9,453 nucleotides of DNA from Paracoccaceae bacterium (GCA_026982275.1 JALSHK010000456.1:1-9453); one strand, 5' to 3'; positions 1-6,510 are shown, numbered from the stretch's first letter. Numbers and translations are program-made. Notes: generated by a model not told the origin, from the sequence alone.

Positions 1-23
1 AACAGATGCAACGGCTACCGAGA

Positions 24-97
24 AAAATTACACATTATTAATGATACAGGTCAATATTTTTACCCCGATGGGCAGAAACCCTTGACAAAATTACACA
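24..97. repeat. Pair of 11-bp direct repeats 63 bp apart
   Basis: AAAATTACACA occurs at 24-34 and again at 87-97. The start-to-start distance is 63 bases, about six DNA helical turns, so a protein bound to both copies would sit on the same face. The left copy overlaps the candidate -10 of the leftward promoter. The repeat is seen directly; the function is inference. Confidence 0.5.
25..54 (-). promoter_or_regulatory. Possible leftward promoter leaving the window
   Basis: Read on the minus strand, TTGACC (49-54) is followed after 18 bases by TAATTT (25-30), a plausible -35/-10 pair that would drive a gene to the left of the window. The spacer contains the perfect odd palindrome CATTATTAATG (33-43), which could be an operator. 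No gene start is visible, so the target is unknown. The call rests on hexamer similarity only. Confidence 0.25.
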
Positions 98-115
98 CAA
101 CAAGCCGGATTTCGC

Positions 116-730
116 CTACGGGCTAAGTCTGACAATGCTCCACTCTCCCACAGGTTGATCCCGACTCCATAAGAAACGGTTATGTAGCCTATGCTTGCCA
201 TCCGCCCAGAACTCGATCTCCAGCGGGGTAATCCGGTAGCCACCCCAAAATGGCGGGCGTGGCGGATTCAAGCCTTTGGACATCGTTACCCTGGCCAGCT
301 TCATCTTGAGCGCTGCCCGGGAGGCAAGCGGCGCGGATTGCTCCGAGGCCCAAGCTCCCAGCCGGCTTTGCAGAGAGCGGGAATGGAAATATTCATCCGC
401 CTTCGCATCTTCCACCTTTTCCACAAGCCCGCGCGCGCGCAATTGCCGGCGAAGACTTTTCCAGTGCATCACGAAGGCGGCCTTGCCCGAAGTTTCGATT
501 TCTTGCGCCTTGGCGCTTTGGAAATTGGTGTAGAATATAAAGCCGTTGCTCTCGATTTCCTTCAGAAGCACCATGCGCGCATTGGGCAGCCCACCGCGAT
601 CCACGGTGCTTAGCGCCATGGCATTCGGATCATTGATTTCTGATTTGACCGCTTCATCAAGCCAGCTTTGCGCCAGCGTAAAAGGGTTCGTTCCGGCAAA
701 AATGCCGCTGCGTTCCGGGGGGGGCTCCAT
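116..730 (-). CDS. pdxH: Pyridoxamine 5'-phosphate oxidase (PdxH)
   Basis: This gene encodes the FMN-dependent cytoplasmic enzyme that oxidises pyridoxamine or pyridoxine 5'-phosphate to pyridoxal 5'-phosphate, the last step of PLP synthesis and salvage. The 204-residue product has the family blocks in order: RMVLLK (52-57) and FYTNFQSAKAQE (66-77) in the FMN-binding half, HWKSLRRQLRARG (89-101), SRLGAWASEQS (122-132), and the C-terminal block FWGGYR (161-166). R181 and H183 in RLHNR correspond to the PLP-binding Arg and His of the E. coli enzyme. The C-terminus RLSP resembles the usual RLAP. It is slightly shorter than the E. coli protein (218), with a short N-terminal arm. The ATG has AGGAG five bases upstream (736-740 on the opposite strand). 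It stands alone and divergent from fabI. It supplies the cofactor used by the PLP enzyme at 2286, but that link is only general. Confidence 0.95.
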   Translation of the reverse strand: MEPPPERSGIFAGTNPFTLAQSWLDEAVKSEINDPNAMALSTVDRGGLPNARMVLLKEIESNGFIFYTNFQSAKAQEIETSGKAAFVMHWKSLRRQLRARGLVEKVEDAKADEYFHSRSLQSRLGAWASEQSAPLASRAALKMKLARVTMSKGLNPPRPPFWGGYRITPLEIEFWADGKHRLHNRFLWSRDQPVGEWSIVRLSP

Positions 731-821
731 CTTTTCTCCTGATCTCCAACCACGCCGCCAAGCGATGGATACACTGGATATTTCCTGTTAGCGCACCCAG
801 AGCTGCAATGCGGAAGCCAGG

Positions 822-846
822 ATTCTAAATACCCTACATATAGAAT
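822..846. repeat. Inverted repeat ATTCTA/TAGAAT, possible operator
   Basis: ATTCTA (822-827) and TAGAAT (841-846) are perfect 6-bp arms separated by 13 bases. The right arm overlaps the candidate pdxH -10. Such short arms in AT-rich DNA can arise by chance. Confidence 0.3.
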
Positions 847-867
847 TAGATAAATCGCAAAATGCAA
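839..867 (-). promoter_or_regulatory. Candidate pdxH promoter
   Basis: On the minus strand TTGCAT (862-867) and TCTATA (839-844) are 17 bases apart, a good sigma-70-like arrangement in the most AT-rich part of the pdxH/fabI spacer. It would give a leader of about 100 bases before the pdxH ATG. The -10 overlaps one arm of the inverted repeat ATTCTA/TAGAAT. The choice is by eye. Confidence 0.3.
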
Positions 868-908
868 AAATGCAACCACCATCTGCCGGGTGTTCCGGGT
901 TTCCATTC

Positions 909-937
909 TTGAATGGCTGCGCGCTTTAGCGTAAACC
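909..937 (+). promoter_or_regulatory. Candidate fabI operon promoter
   Basis: TTGAAT (909-914) and TAAACC (932-937) are separated by 17 bases and lie just upstream of fabI, which would leave a leader of about 20 bases. The perfect palindrome CCATTCTTGAATGG (903-916, 6-bp arms, 2-base centre) covers the -35, so a repressor bound there could block the promoter of the whole five-gene operon. Hexamers were judged by eye. Confidence 0.35.
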
Positions 938-964
938 GGTGAAACCATAACAAAAGGTGTTCAA

Positions 965-1783
965 ATGAACTCGGGACTGATGAGCGGAAAACGCGGCCTC
1001 ATAATGGGCGTCGCCAATGATAAATCCATCGCATGGGGCATTGCCCGCATGTGCCATGAGCAAGGGGCCGAGCTGGCCTTCACCTATCAGGGAGATGCGC
1101 TGGGAAAGCGGGTGAAGCCCTTGGCCGAATCGGTTGGCTCCGAGCTGGTGCTGCCTTGTGATGTAACCGACGAAGCCTCGCTCGATGCCACTTTCGAAGC
1201 GATTGAGGCCAAATGGGGCAAGATTGACTTTCTGGTGCATGCCATTGGTTTTTCTGATAAATCAGAGCTTCGGGGCCGCTATGTAGATACCTCGGCCGCC
1301 AATTTCAGGATGACGATGGATATCTCTGTCTATTCCTTCACCGCCGTGGCGCAGAGGGCCGAAAAGATGATGCCCGATGGCGGCTCGATGCTGACCCTCA
1401 CCTATTATGGCTCTGAGCGGGTGATGCCGCATTATAATGTCATGGGGGTGGCCAAGGCCGCGCTGGAGGCATCTGTGCGCTATATGGCGATGGATCTTGG
1501 CCCCAGGAATATCCGCGTAAATGCCCTTTCCGCTGGCCCGATCAAAACCCTCGCCGCCTCGGGAATCGGTGATTTCCGATACATCCTGAAATGGAACGAA
1601 CTAAATTCGCCGCTGCGCAGGAATGTTACCACCGATGACGTGGGCAAAGCCGGCATGTATTTGCTGAGTGATCTTTCCAGCGGTGTGACCGGCGAAAACC
1701 ACCATGTGGATTGCGGCTACCACGTTGTCGGCATGAAGGCCGAAGACGCCCCCGATATCGACGTAGTTACAGGACGGAAATAA
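965..1783 (+). CDS. fabI: Enoyl-[acyl-carrier-protein] reductase (NADH), FabI
   Basis: FabI reduces the trans-2 double bond of enoyl-ACP with NAD(P)H, the last step of each fatty-acid elongation cycle, in the cytoplasm. The 272-residue product is a divergent short-chain dehydrogenase. It has the FabI-type cofactor loop GVANDKSIAWGI (15-26), HAIGF (92-96), and the catalytic Tyr-x6-Lys pair Y157/K164 within YNVMGVAK, with a further tyrosine at Y147. TLAASGIGDF (about 195-204) is the substrate-binding loop. Residues matching the E. coli triclosan-contact positions (G95, M160, F204) are unchanged, so a classic inhibitor-sensitive type is expected. It is about 10 residues longer than E. coli FabI, with an acidic C-terminal tail. 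AAGGTG (954-959) supports the ATG at 965; an in-frame ATG at 980 has a poorer site. It is the first gene of a five-gene operon, and its TAA overlaps the gpt ATG by one base. Confidence 0.96.
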   Translation: MNSGLMSGKRGLIMGVANDKSIAWGIARMCHEQGAELAFTYQGDALGKRVKPLAESVGSELVLPCDVTDEASLDATFEAIEAKWGKIDFLVHAIGFSDKSELRGRYVDTSAANFRMTMDISVYSFTAVAQRAEKMMPDGGSMLTLTYYGSERVMPHYNVMGVAKAALEASVRYMAMDLGPRNIRVNALSAGPIKTLAASGIGDFRYILKWNELNSPLRRNVTTDDVGKAGMYLLSDLSSGVTGENHHVDCGYHVVGMKAEDAPDIDVVTGRK

Positions 1784-2286
1784 TGTCAGATCGCCTCCCC
1801 CACGAAAAAGGGTTCCATATCAGCTGGGATCAAATTCACCGCGATAGCCGCGCCCTTGCATGGCGGCTGGAAAAAATGGCCCCCGATGGCGGCAACTGGA
1901 AAGCCGTGGTGGCGATCACCCGTGGCGGCATGGCCCCGGCGATGATTATCGCCCGCGAGCTGGATATCCGCACGGTCGATACGATCAGCATCAAAAGCTA
2001 TGATCATCAGGCCCAATCCGAGGCCGTGGTGCTGAAAGCGCCGGATGCGGAGATCATTGGCGATGGCGCGGGTATTTTGATCATCGATGATCTGGTGGAT
2101 ACCGGCAAAACCCTCGAAGTGGTTAAATCCCGCTATCCCGAGGCGCATATCGCCACGGTCTATGCCAAGCCGATGGGCCGCCCGATGGTGGATACCTTCA
2201 TCACCGAGGTATCGCAGGATACATGGATCTTCTTCCCGTGGGATATGGCGCTGCAATATGTAGAGCCATATCGCGGCAACGACTAA
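1783..2286 (+). CDS. gpt: Xanthine-guanine phosphoribosyltransferase
   Basis: This enzyme joins xanthine or guanine (and more weakly hypoxanthine) to PRPP to make XMP or GMP, in purine salvage. The 167-residue product is a type I phosphoribosyltransferase. Its PRPP-binding motif IIDDLVDTGKT spans 100-110, with the paired acidic residues D102 and D103. The TRGGMAP loop (46-52) and ARELDIRTVDT are as in E. coli Gpt. The base-binding C-terminal segment QDTWIFFPWDM (about 147-157) contains the conserved W..PWDM. It is about 15 residues longer than the E. coli enzyme (152). The ATG at 1783 overlaps the fabI stop (TAATG) and has GGACGG upstream. Upstream in-frame codons lie inside fabI and do not belong to the family alignment. 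It is the second gene of the operon. The purine-related guaB lies at the far right of the window. Confidence 0.93.
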   Translation: MSDRLPHEKGFHISWDQIHRDSRALAWRLEKMAPDGGNWKAVVAITRGGMAPAMIIARELDIRTVDTISIKSYDHQAQSEAVVLKAPDAEIIGDGAGILIIDDLVDTGKTLEVVKSRYPEAHIATVYAKPMGRPMVDTFITEVSQDTWIFFPWDMALQYVEPYRGND

Positions 2287-3437
2287 TGCGCCGGCGCAAC
2301 GCCCTTTCGCCACAAACCATGGCCGCACAGGCCCTGCATATGCTGGATGGCGAAAACGGCGCGGTTGTGCCTGCCATGCACAGCGCCTCCACCTTCGCGC
2401 GCGATGAAAATTACGATCTGCAGGACGGGTTTGTCTATAGCCGCTATGGCTCCCCCACCACCAGCCAAGGCGAGCGCATCATTGCCGAGCTGGAAGGCGC
2501 GGCCTCATCCCTGCTGTTCAATTCCGGCATGTCGGCCACGGTGGCCTTGGTCGAGGCCCTGCCGATGGGCGCGCATGTGGTGGCGCAATCGATGATGTAT
2601 CATGTGGGGCTGAACTGGCTTAATCGCCAAGCCGCGCGGGGGGTGATCGGCTTTGACAGCTTTGAGGCCGGCAATCTGGCCGCGCTGGAAGCCGCTATAA
2701 AACCGGAAAAAACCAAGCTGGTGTGGATCGAGACGCCCGCCAATGGTGATTGGTCCATCACCGATATCGCGGTGGCGGCGCGCCTCGCCCATGCAGCAGG
2801 GGCGATTCTTATGTGTGACAGCACCGCCGCCCCGCCCTGCACCACCCGGCCCCTCGCGCTGGGAGCGGATCTTTCTTTTCACTCCGCCACCAAATACCTG
2901 AATGGCCATTCGGACCTGACAGCGGGGGTGCTTTCCGCCAAAGACGGCCTGCCGATCTGGGAGGGAATTCTCGAGGTTCGCAGCTTTCAAGGCACGGTTT
3001 TGCCGGGGTTCGAGGCATGGCTGCTTATCCGCGGCCTGCGCACGCTTTTTATCCGCTATGCCCAAGCCAGTAAAAATGCGATGGAGCTGGCGCGGCATTT
3101 CGAAAGCCACCCCGCGATCGAGCGCGTGCTGTATCCCGGCCTGCCGAGCCATCCGGGGCATGTGGTAGCAAAGCAACAAATGACCGGCGGCTTTGGCGGC
3201 ATGATGTCTTTGCTTCTGAAGGGCAAGGAGGGCCGAGCGCTCAAGGCCGCCAAGGCCTGCAATGTGTTTATTCCCGCCACCTCGCTTGGCGGTGTGGAAA
3301 GCCTGATCGAGCATCGCCATACGGTGGCCGGCCCTGATTATGGCATCCCCGAAAACCTGCTGCGGCTAAGCATCGGGATAGAGGCGGTGGATGATCTGAT
3401 CGCGGATCTGGAGCAAGCTTTGGAGGCCGGCCATTGA
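2286..3437 (+). CDS. Cys/Met-metabolism PLP enzyme (cystathionine gamma-synthase/beta-lyase family)
   Basis: The 383-residue product is a fold-type I PLP enzyme of the trans-sulfuration family. Members make or cleave cystathionine, or sulfhydrylate activated homoserine; which reaction applies cannot be read from sequence alone. K203 in SATKYLNGHSD is the Schiff-base lysine. D178 (MCDST) should pair with the pyridine nitrogen. Y51 and R53 in YSRYGSPTT reach the phosphate of the neighbouring subunit. NSGMSA (79-84) is the phosphate-binding turn, Y105 is the probable stacking tyrosine and R360 (LRLSIG) the carboxylate binder. Two family positions differ from the usual form: GNPT is GSPT (S56) and DNT is DST (S179). 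The ATG overlaps the gpt stop (TAATG). Its own ribosome site is weak, so coupled translation is likely. It overlaps the P450 gene by four bases, which suggests a shared pathway but does not prove one. Confidence 0.88.
   Translation: MRRRNALSPQTMAAQALHMLDGENGAVVPAMHSASTFARDENYDLQDGFVYSRYGSPTTSQGERIIAELEGAASSLLFNSGMSATVALVEALPMGAHVVAQSMMYHVGLNWLNRQAARGVIGFDSFEAGNLAALEAAIKPEKTKLVWIETPANGDWSITDIAVAARLAHAAGAILMCDSTAAPPCTTRPLALGADLSFHSATKYLNGHSDLTAGVLSAKDGLPIWEGILEVRSFQGTVLPGFEAWLLIRGLRTLFIRYAQASKNAMELARHFESHPAIERVLYPGLPSHPGHVVAKQQMTGGFGGMMSLLLKGKEGRALKAAKACNVFIPATSLGGVESLIEHRHTVAGPDYGIPENLLRLSIGIEAVDDLIADLEQALEAGH
3422..3436 (+). promoter_or_regulatory. Strong ribosome binding site deciding the TTG start of the P450 gene
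   Basis: GGAGG (3422-3426) lies seven bases before TTG (3434-3436), whose last two bases begin the TGA of the previous gene (TTGA overlap). No ATG or GTG in this frame comes before residue 22, where the family N-terminus would already be lost. This supports TTG as the initiator. Confidence 0.75.
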
Positions 3438-4606
3438 TCGAGCAATCCAGACGGGCGCAGGATTTTGTGCAAAACCCATATCCAACCTATGATAAAATGC
3501 GCAAAGAAGGGCCTTTATTCCACTGGAAAGACTACGGTTTTTTATTTTCAGCCGAGCATAAAACTGTAAATGTCATACTGCGCGACCGCCGGTTTGCTTC
3601 CGAGCTGCCCGAGGATCTTGCGCCAGCTGCGCCGGGGCATCTGCGCCAATTCTATGCGCTGGAGAGCCGCTCGATTCTAACCATCGAGCCGCCCTCCCAC
3701 ACCCGCATCCGCAGGCTGCTCACCCGCGCCTTTACCGCGCGGCGCATCAATGAAATGGCGCCGCAAGTGCGGGCACTCAGCCATGAGCTGGTTCGGCGTT
3801 TTCCAGATGAACCCTTTGATTTGATAGAAAACTTCGCAGAAATCATTCCCGTTACGGTGATCTGTCGCTTGCTGGGCGTGCCCGAGGATATGGCCGCGCA
3901 ATTGCTGCGCTGGTCGCATGATATCGTGGCGATCTATCAGGCGCGCCGCGACCGCGCGCTGGAAGATCGCACCGAAGCGGCCACCATCGCCTTTATGGAA
4001 TATATCCGCTCCCATGTGGCAACGCGGCGCAAAGCCCCGAAGGATGATCTGATATCCGAGCTGATACAGGCGCGGGACGAGGGTGAAAAACTAAGTGAAG
4101 ACGAGCTTATAACTACCTGTATTTTACTACTGAATGCCGGACACGAAGCCACGGTGCATAGCATCGCCAATGGCTGTAAGCTGCTGCTGGAAAACGGCCA
4201 TCGCTTTGGCGCGGATGAAAAGCAAAACCTGAAAATCATCGAGGAAACCCTGCGGCTGGACCCGCCCTTGCATGTATTCACCCGCTATGCGCTGGAGGAT
4301 ATCACGCTTGCGGGGCATGATTTCAAGCGCGGCGAGCAGGTCGGGCTATTGCTGGCGGCGGCCAATCGGGATCCGGCGGTTTTTGCCGATCCGGCGCGGT
4401 TTGATCCGTTGCGCAACAATGCGCCGCAGCTGGCCTTTGGCGCGGGGCTGCATTTTTGCATCGGCGCGCCGCTGGCGCGGATGGAGATGGTGAATTCCAT
4501 GCCGGTCCTGTTTGAAGCCTGCCCTGATCTGAAGCTGGCAGACGCGCCGGTTTATGCCGATCGCTACCACTTTCACGGGCTGGAAAAACTGATGGTAAGC
4601 CGATGA
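3434..4606 (+). CDS. Cytochrome P450, substrate unknown
   Basis: This encodes a 390-residue soluble bacterial class I P450 (heme-thiolate monooxygenase), typical in length and without an N-terminal membrane anchor. The I-helix oxygen-activation motif AGHEAT is at 235-240, the K-helix ExxR is E271-T-L-R274, and the heme loop FGAGLHFCIGAPLAR carries the axial cysteine C342. The PPSHTRIRRLL segment (about 77-87) is the C-helix region, where the His and Arg usually contact heme propionates. It needs electrons from a ferredoxin and reductase, none of which is encoded here. It is fourth in the operon, overlapping its neighbours by four bases on each side (TTGA and ATGA). The subfamily and substrate cannot be assigned by eye. 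The neighbouring PLP enzyme makes an amino-acid or sulfur-containing substrate conceivable, but this is speculation. Confidence 0.95.
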   Translation: MIEQSRRAQDFVQNPYPTYDKMRKEGPLFHWKDYGFLFSAEHKTVNVILRDRRFASELPEDLAPAAPGHLRQFYALESRSILTIEPPSHTRIRRLLTRAFTARRINEMAPQVRALSHELVRRFPDEPFDLIENFAEIIPVTVICRLLGVPEDMAAQLLRWSHDIVAIYQARRDRALEDRTEAATIAFMEYIRSHVATRRKAPKDDLISELIQARDEGEKLSEDELITTCILLLNAGHEATVHSIANGCKLLLENGHRFGADEKQNLKIIEETLRLDPPLHVFTRYALEDITLAGHDFKRGEQVGLLLAAANRDPAVFADPARFDPLRNNAPQLAFGAGLHFCIGAPLARMEMVNSMPVLFEACPDLKLADAPVYADRYHFHGLEKLMVSR

Positions 4607-5409
4607 ATTCAAACGATATTATAAAGAATAGAGACATAGGCATCCAGCGGCTTCTGGAAATCATGCGCCGCCTGCGCGACCCCCAATCCGGCTGCCCTTG
4701 GGACATTGAGCAGGATTTCAAATCCATCGCCCCCTACACGATCGAGGAGGCCTACGAGGTGGCCGATGTGATTGAGCGCGAGGCATGGGACGAGCTGCCC
4801 GGCGAGCTGGGGGATCTGCTGCTCAACACCATATTCCATGCCCAGATGGCCGAAGATGCGGGGATGTTTGATTTTGATACCGTGGTGCAGGCGATTTCGG
4901 ACAAGATGATCGCGCGGCATCCGCATGTGTTTGGCACGGATAGCCGCGAGAAATCCGCCGTGCAGCAGACCCGCGACTGGGAAGAGATCAAGGCCCGCGA
5001 GCGCGGCTCCCCCGCCTCGGCGCTGGACGGGATCGCGGGCAACCTTCCGGCCCTGACCCGCGCACTAAAGCTGCAAAACCGCGCCGCGCGCGTGGGGTTT
5101 GACTGGCCGGAAACCACGCAGGTGCTGGAGAAAATAAAGGAAGAAGCCGCAGAGCTGGTAGAGGCTAAAGCCGAGTTATCCCAATCCGAAGTGGAGGAGG
5201 AATTTGGTGATCTGCTATTCGTGATGGCCAATTTGGGGCGGCATCTGGGGGTACAGCCCGAGGAAGCCCTGCGCAAAGCCAACGCTAAATTCACCCGCAG
5301 ATTCAGGGCAATAGAGGATAGGCTAAAAGCTATGGGCAAGACCCCTGCGCAGTCCGGACTGGAGGAAATGGATGCGCTCTGGGATCAGGTCAAAGCTACG
5401 GAAACGTGA
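4603..5409 (+). CDS. mazG: Nucleoside triphosphate pyrophosphohydrolase MazG
   Basis: MazG hydrolyses (d)NTPs to the monophosphate and pyrophosphate. It is a cytoplasmic house-cleaning enzyme and, in E. coli, a modulator of the starvation response. The 268-residue product has the two tandem MazG domains of the full-length form (E. coli 263). Domain 1 has LRDPQSGCPWD (24-34), the metal-binding helix EEAYE (48-52) and ELGDLLLN (E68, D71). Domain 2 begins near FDWP (about 165) and has KEEAAELVEA and EEEFGDLLF, the matching metal-ligand helices, then GVQPEEALRKANAKFTRRF. The ATG overlaps the P450 stop (ATGA). It is the last gene of the operon. The name does not imply a MazEF toxin-antitoxin pair, and none is present. 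Confidence 0.95.
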   Translation: MNSNDIIKNRDIGIQRLLEIMRRLRDPQSGCPWDIEQDFKSIAPYTIEEAYEVADVIEREAWDELPGELGDLLLNTIFHAQMAEDAGMFDFDTVVQAISDKMIARHPHVFGTDSREKSAVQQTRDWEEIKARERGSPASALDGIAGNLPALTRALKLQNRAARVGFDWPETTQVLEKIKEEAAELVEAKAELSQSEVEEEFGDLLFVMANLGRHLGVQPEEALRKANAKFTRRFRAIEDRLKAMGKTPAQSGLEEMDALWDQVKATET

Positions 5410-5410
5410 A

Positions 5411-5450
5411 GTAAAACATTTTACTCAGGTATTGACTTGAGTATTTTACT
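5411..5450 (+). promoter_or_regulatory. Palindrome-rich operator/promoter region of the iron-binding protein gene
   Basis: Immediately after mazG is the palindrome GTAAAACATTTTAC (5411-5424). A second dyad overlaps it: TACTCA (5422-5427) and TGAGTA (5438-5443), whose inner bases GT (5429-5430) and AC (5435-5436) also pair, giving 22 bp centred at 5432/5433. ATTTTACT is repeated directly at 5418-5425 and 5443-5450, 25 bases apart. TTGACT (5432-5437) inside the dyad could be a -35, with a weak -10 near 5455-5461. A repressor bound there would block transcription, as expected for an iron-regulated gene. I cannot match the motif from memory to Fur/Mur, Irr or the rhodobacterial iron-responsive box. 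Confidence 0.5.
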
Positions 5451-5488
5451 AAGGTTAAGCAAGGGCGCGAAACAACTGGAGCCTACAG

Positions 5489-6490
5489 ATGAAAAACATC
5501 ATCCTCGCCACCCTTATGAGCGCTGCCGCCTTGTCTGCCAATGCACAAGAGGTCAATATCTATTCCGCACGCCAGCCCGAGCTGATCGACCCGATCCTAG
5601 CCGCCTTCACCGAACAAACCGGCATCGCAACCAATGTTGTGTTTCTCAAAAAAGGCCTGCTGGAGCGGCTGCGCGCCGAAGGGCGGCGCTCTCCGGCGGA
5701 TGTGATACTGGGCACGGATATTGCCAATCTCGATGCCGTGGTGCAAGCGGGGCTGACCCGGCCTGTATCTTCTGAGATTATCAACCGGAATATTCCGGCA
5801 GCTTACCGCGATGCCGATGGGCAATGGTTTGGTCTCACCTCCCGCGCGCGCATATTTTATATTTCCAGCGACCGGGTAGCGGCTGGAGAAATCACCAGCT
5901 ACGAGCAACTCGCTGATCCGCAATGGCAGGGCCGGATCTGCACCCGCTCTGGCACCCATGATTATAATATCGCGCTGACGGCGGCCTATCTTCTTCAGCA
6001 TGGCGAAGCCGATACCGAAGCGTGGCTGAGCGGCATCAAGGCCAATCTGGCCCGCCGGCCTCAAGGCAATGATCGCGCACAGGTAAAGGCTATCTGGGCC
6101 GGCGAGTGCGATATCGCCATAGGAAACACCTATTATATGGGTAAAATGCTGGCCGATCCCGAACAGGCCGAATGGGCCAATGCCGTTACGCTGGTATTCC
6201 CGACCCTGAACGGGATCGGCACCCATATCAATATATCCGGCATGGCGATGAGCAAATCAGCGCCGAACCCGGAAAACGCGCTTTTGCTGATGGAATTTCT
6301 TGTAAGCGATACAGCGCAATCGCTTTATGCCGAGGCGAATTACGAATATCCGCTAAACCCCGAAATTCCTCCGAGCGCATTGGTGGCAAGCTGGGGAGAT
6401 TTCACTCCGGACCCGACTCCGCTATCGGATATCGCAAAACTTCGTGGCGCGGCCCTGCGCCTGATGGAGCGGGTGGATTTTGACGGCTAA
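5489..6490 (+). CDS. Periplasmic Fe(III)-binding protein of an ABC transporter (FutA/FbpA type)
   Basis: This is the substrate-binding protein of a ferric-iron ABC importer, expected to capture Fe(III) in the periplasm and deliver it to an inner-membrane permease. The 333-residue precursor begins with a signal peptide (Lys at 2, hydrophobic core 4-15) and probably a signal peptidase I site after ANA at 19. No lipobox cysteine is seen. The mature start VNIYSARQPELIDP is the family signature. Candidate iron ligands are Y25, Y124 and the adjacent pair Y215/Y216 in GNTYYMGKM, which match the tyrosine ligands of FutA/FbpA proteins. The start is preceded by an ACTGGAG-like site (about 5475-5481). 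No permease or ATPase gene is adjacent, so it may serve a transporter elsewhere. The palindromic spacer upstream and the Fur-family gene downstream fit iron control. Confidence 0.9.
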   Translation: MKNIILATLMSAAALSANAQEVNIYSARQPELIDPILAAFTEQTGIATNVVFLKKGLLERLRAEGRRSPADVILGTDIANLDAVVQAGLTRPVSSEIINRNIPAAYRDADGQWFGLTSRARIFYISSDRVAAGEITSYEQLADPQWQGRICTRSGTHDYNIALTAAYLLQHGEADTEAWLSGIKANLARRPQGNDRAQVKAIWAGECDIAIGNTYYMGKMLADPEQAEWANAVTLVFPTLNGIGTHINISGMAMSKSAPNPENALLLMEFLVSDTAQSLYAEANYEYPLNPEIPPSALVASWGDFTPDPTPLSDIAKLRGAALRLMERVDFDG

Positions 6491-6510
6491 GCCCGGCTGC
6501 AGGCCACAAG

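Noticed and set aside
82..110. Plus-strand promoter with TTGACA at 82-87
   Set aside because: It is a perfect -35, but no -10 lies at 16-18 bases and it would only transcribe antisense to pdxH.
862..877. Mur/Fur box in the GCAAAAT repeats
   Set aside because: The units are direct repeats, not a palindrome with TTGCA on the other arm, so the known Mur-box symmetry is absent.
1711..1782. Upstream in-frame start for gpt inside fabI
   Set aside because: It adds 24 Arg-rich residues read from the fabI C-terminal codons; the TAATG start gives the family N-terminus.
2505..3320. Long minus-strand open frame (271 codons) antisense to the PLP enzyme gene
   Set aside because: It lies wholly inside a gene with clear family motifs on the other strand, has no recognisable domain, and is rich in His/Arg/Gly as expected for an antisense reading of GC-rich coding DNA.
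4752..5339. Minus-strand open frame (195 codons) antisense to mazG
   Set aside because: Its Ser/Arg/Ala-rich low-complexity composition is typical of the reverse frame of Glu/Ala-rich coding sequence; mazG is certain.
4603..5409. Toxin-antitoxin locus suggested by the name mazG
   Set aside because: MazG is an NTP pyrophosphohydrolase; no mazE or mazF gene is adjacent.
5437..5775. Plus-strand open frame overlapping the start of the ferric-binding protein gene
   Set aside because: It begins in the operator region and runs out of frame through the real gene, with Arg/Cys-rich composition.
5597..6226. Minus-strand open frame (209 codons) inside the ferric-binding protein gene
   Set aside because: No family resemblance; the plus-strand protein has a signal peptide and conserved tyrosines.
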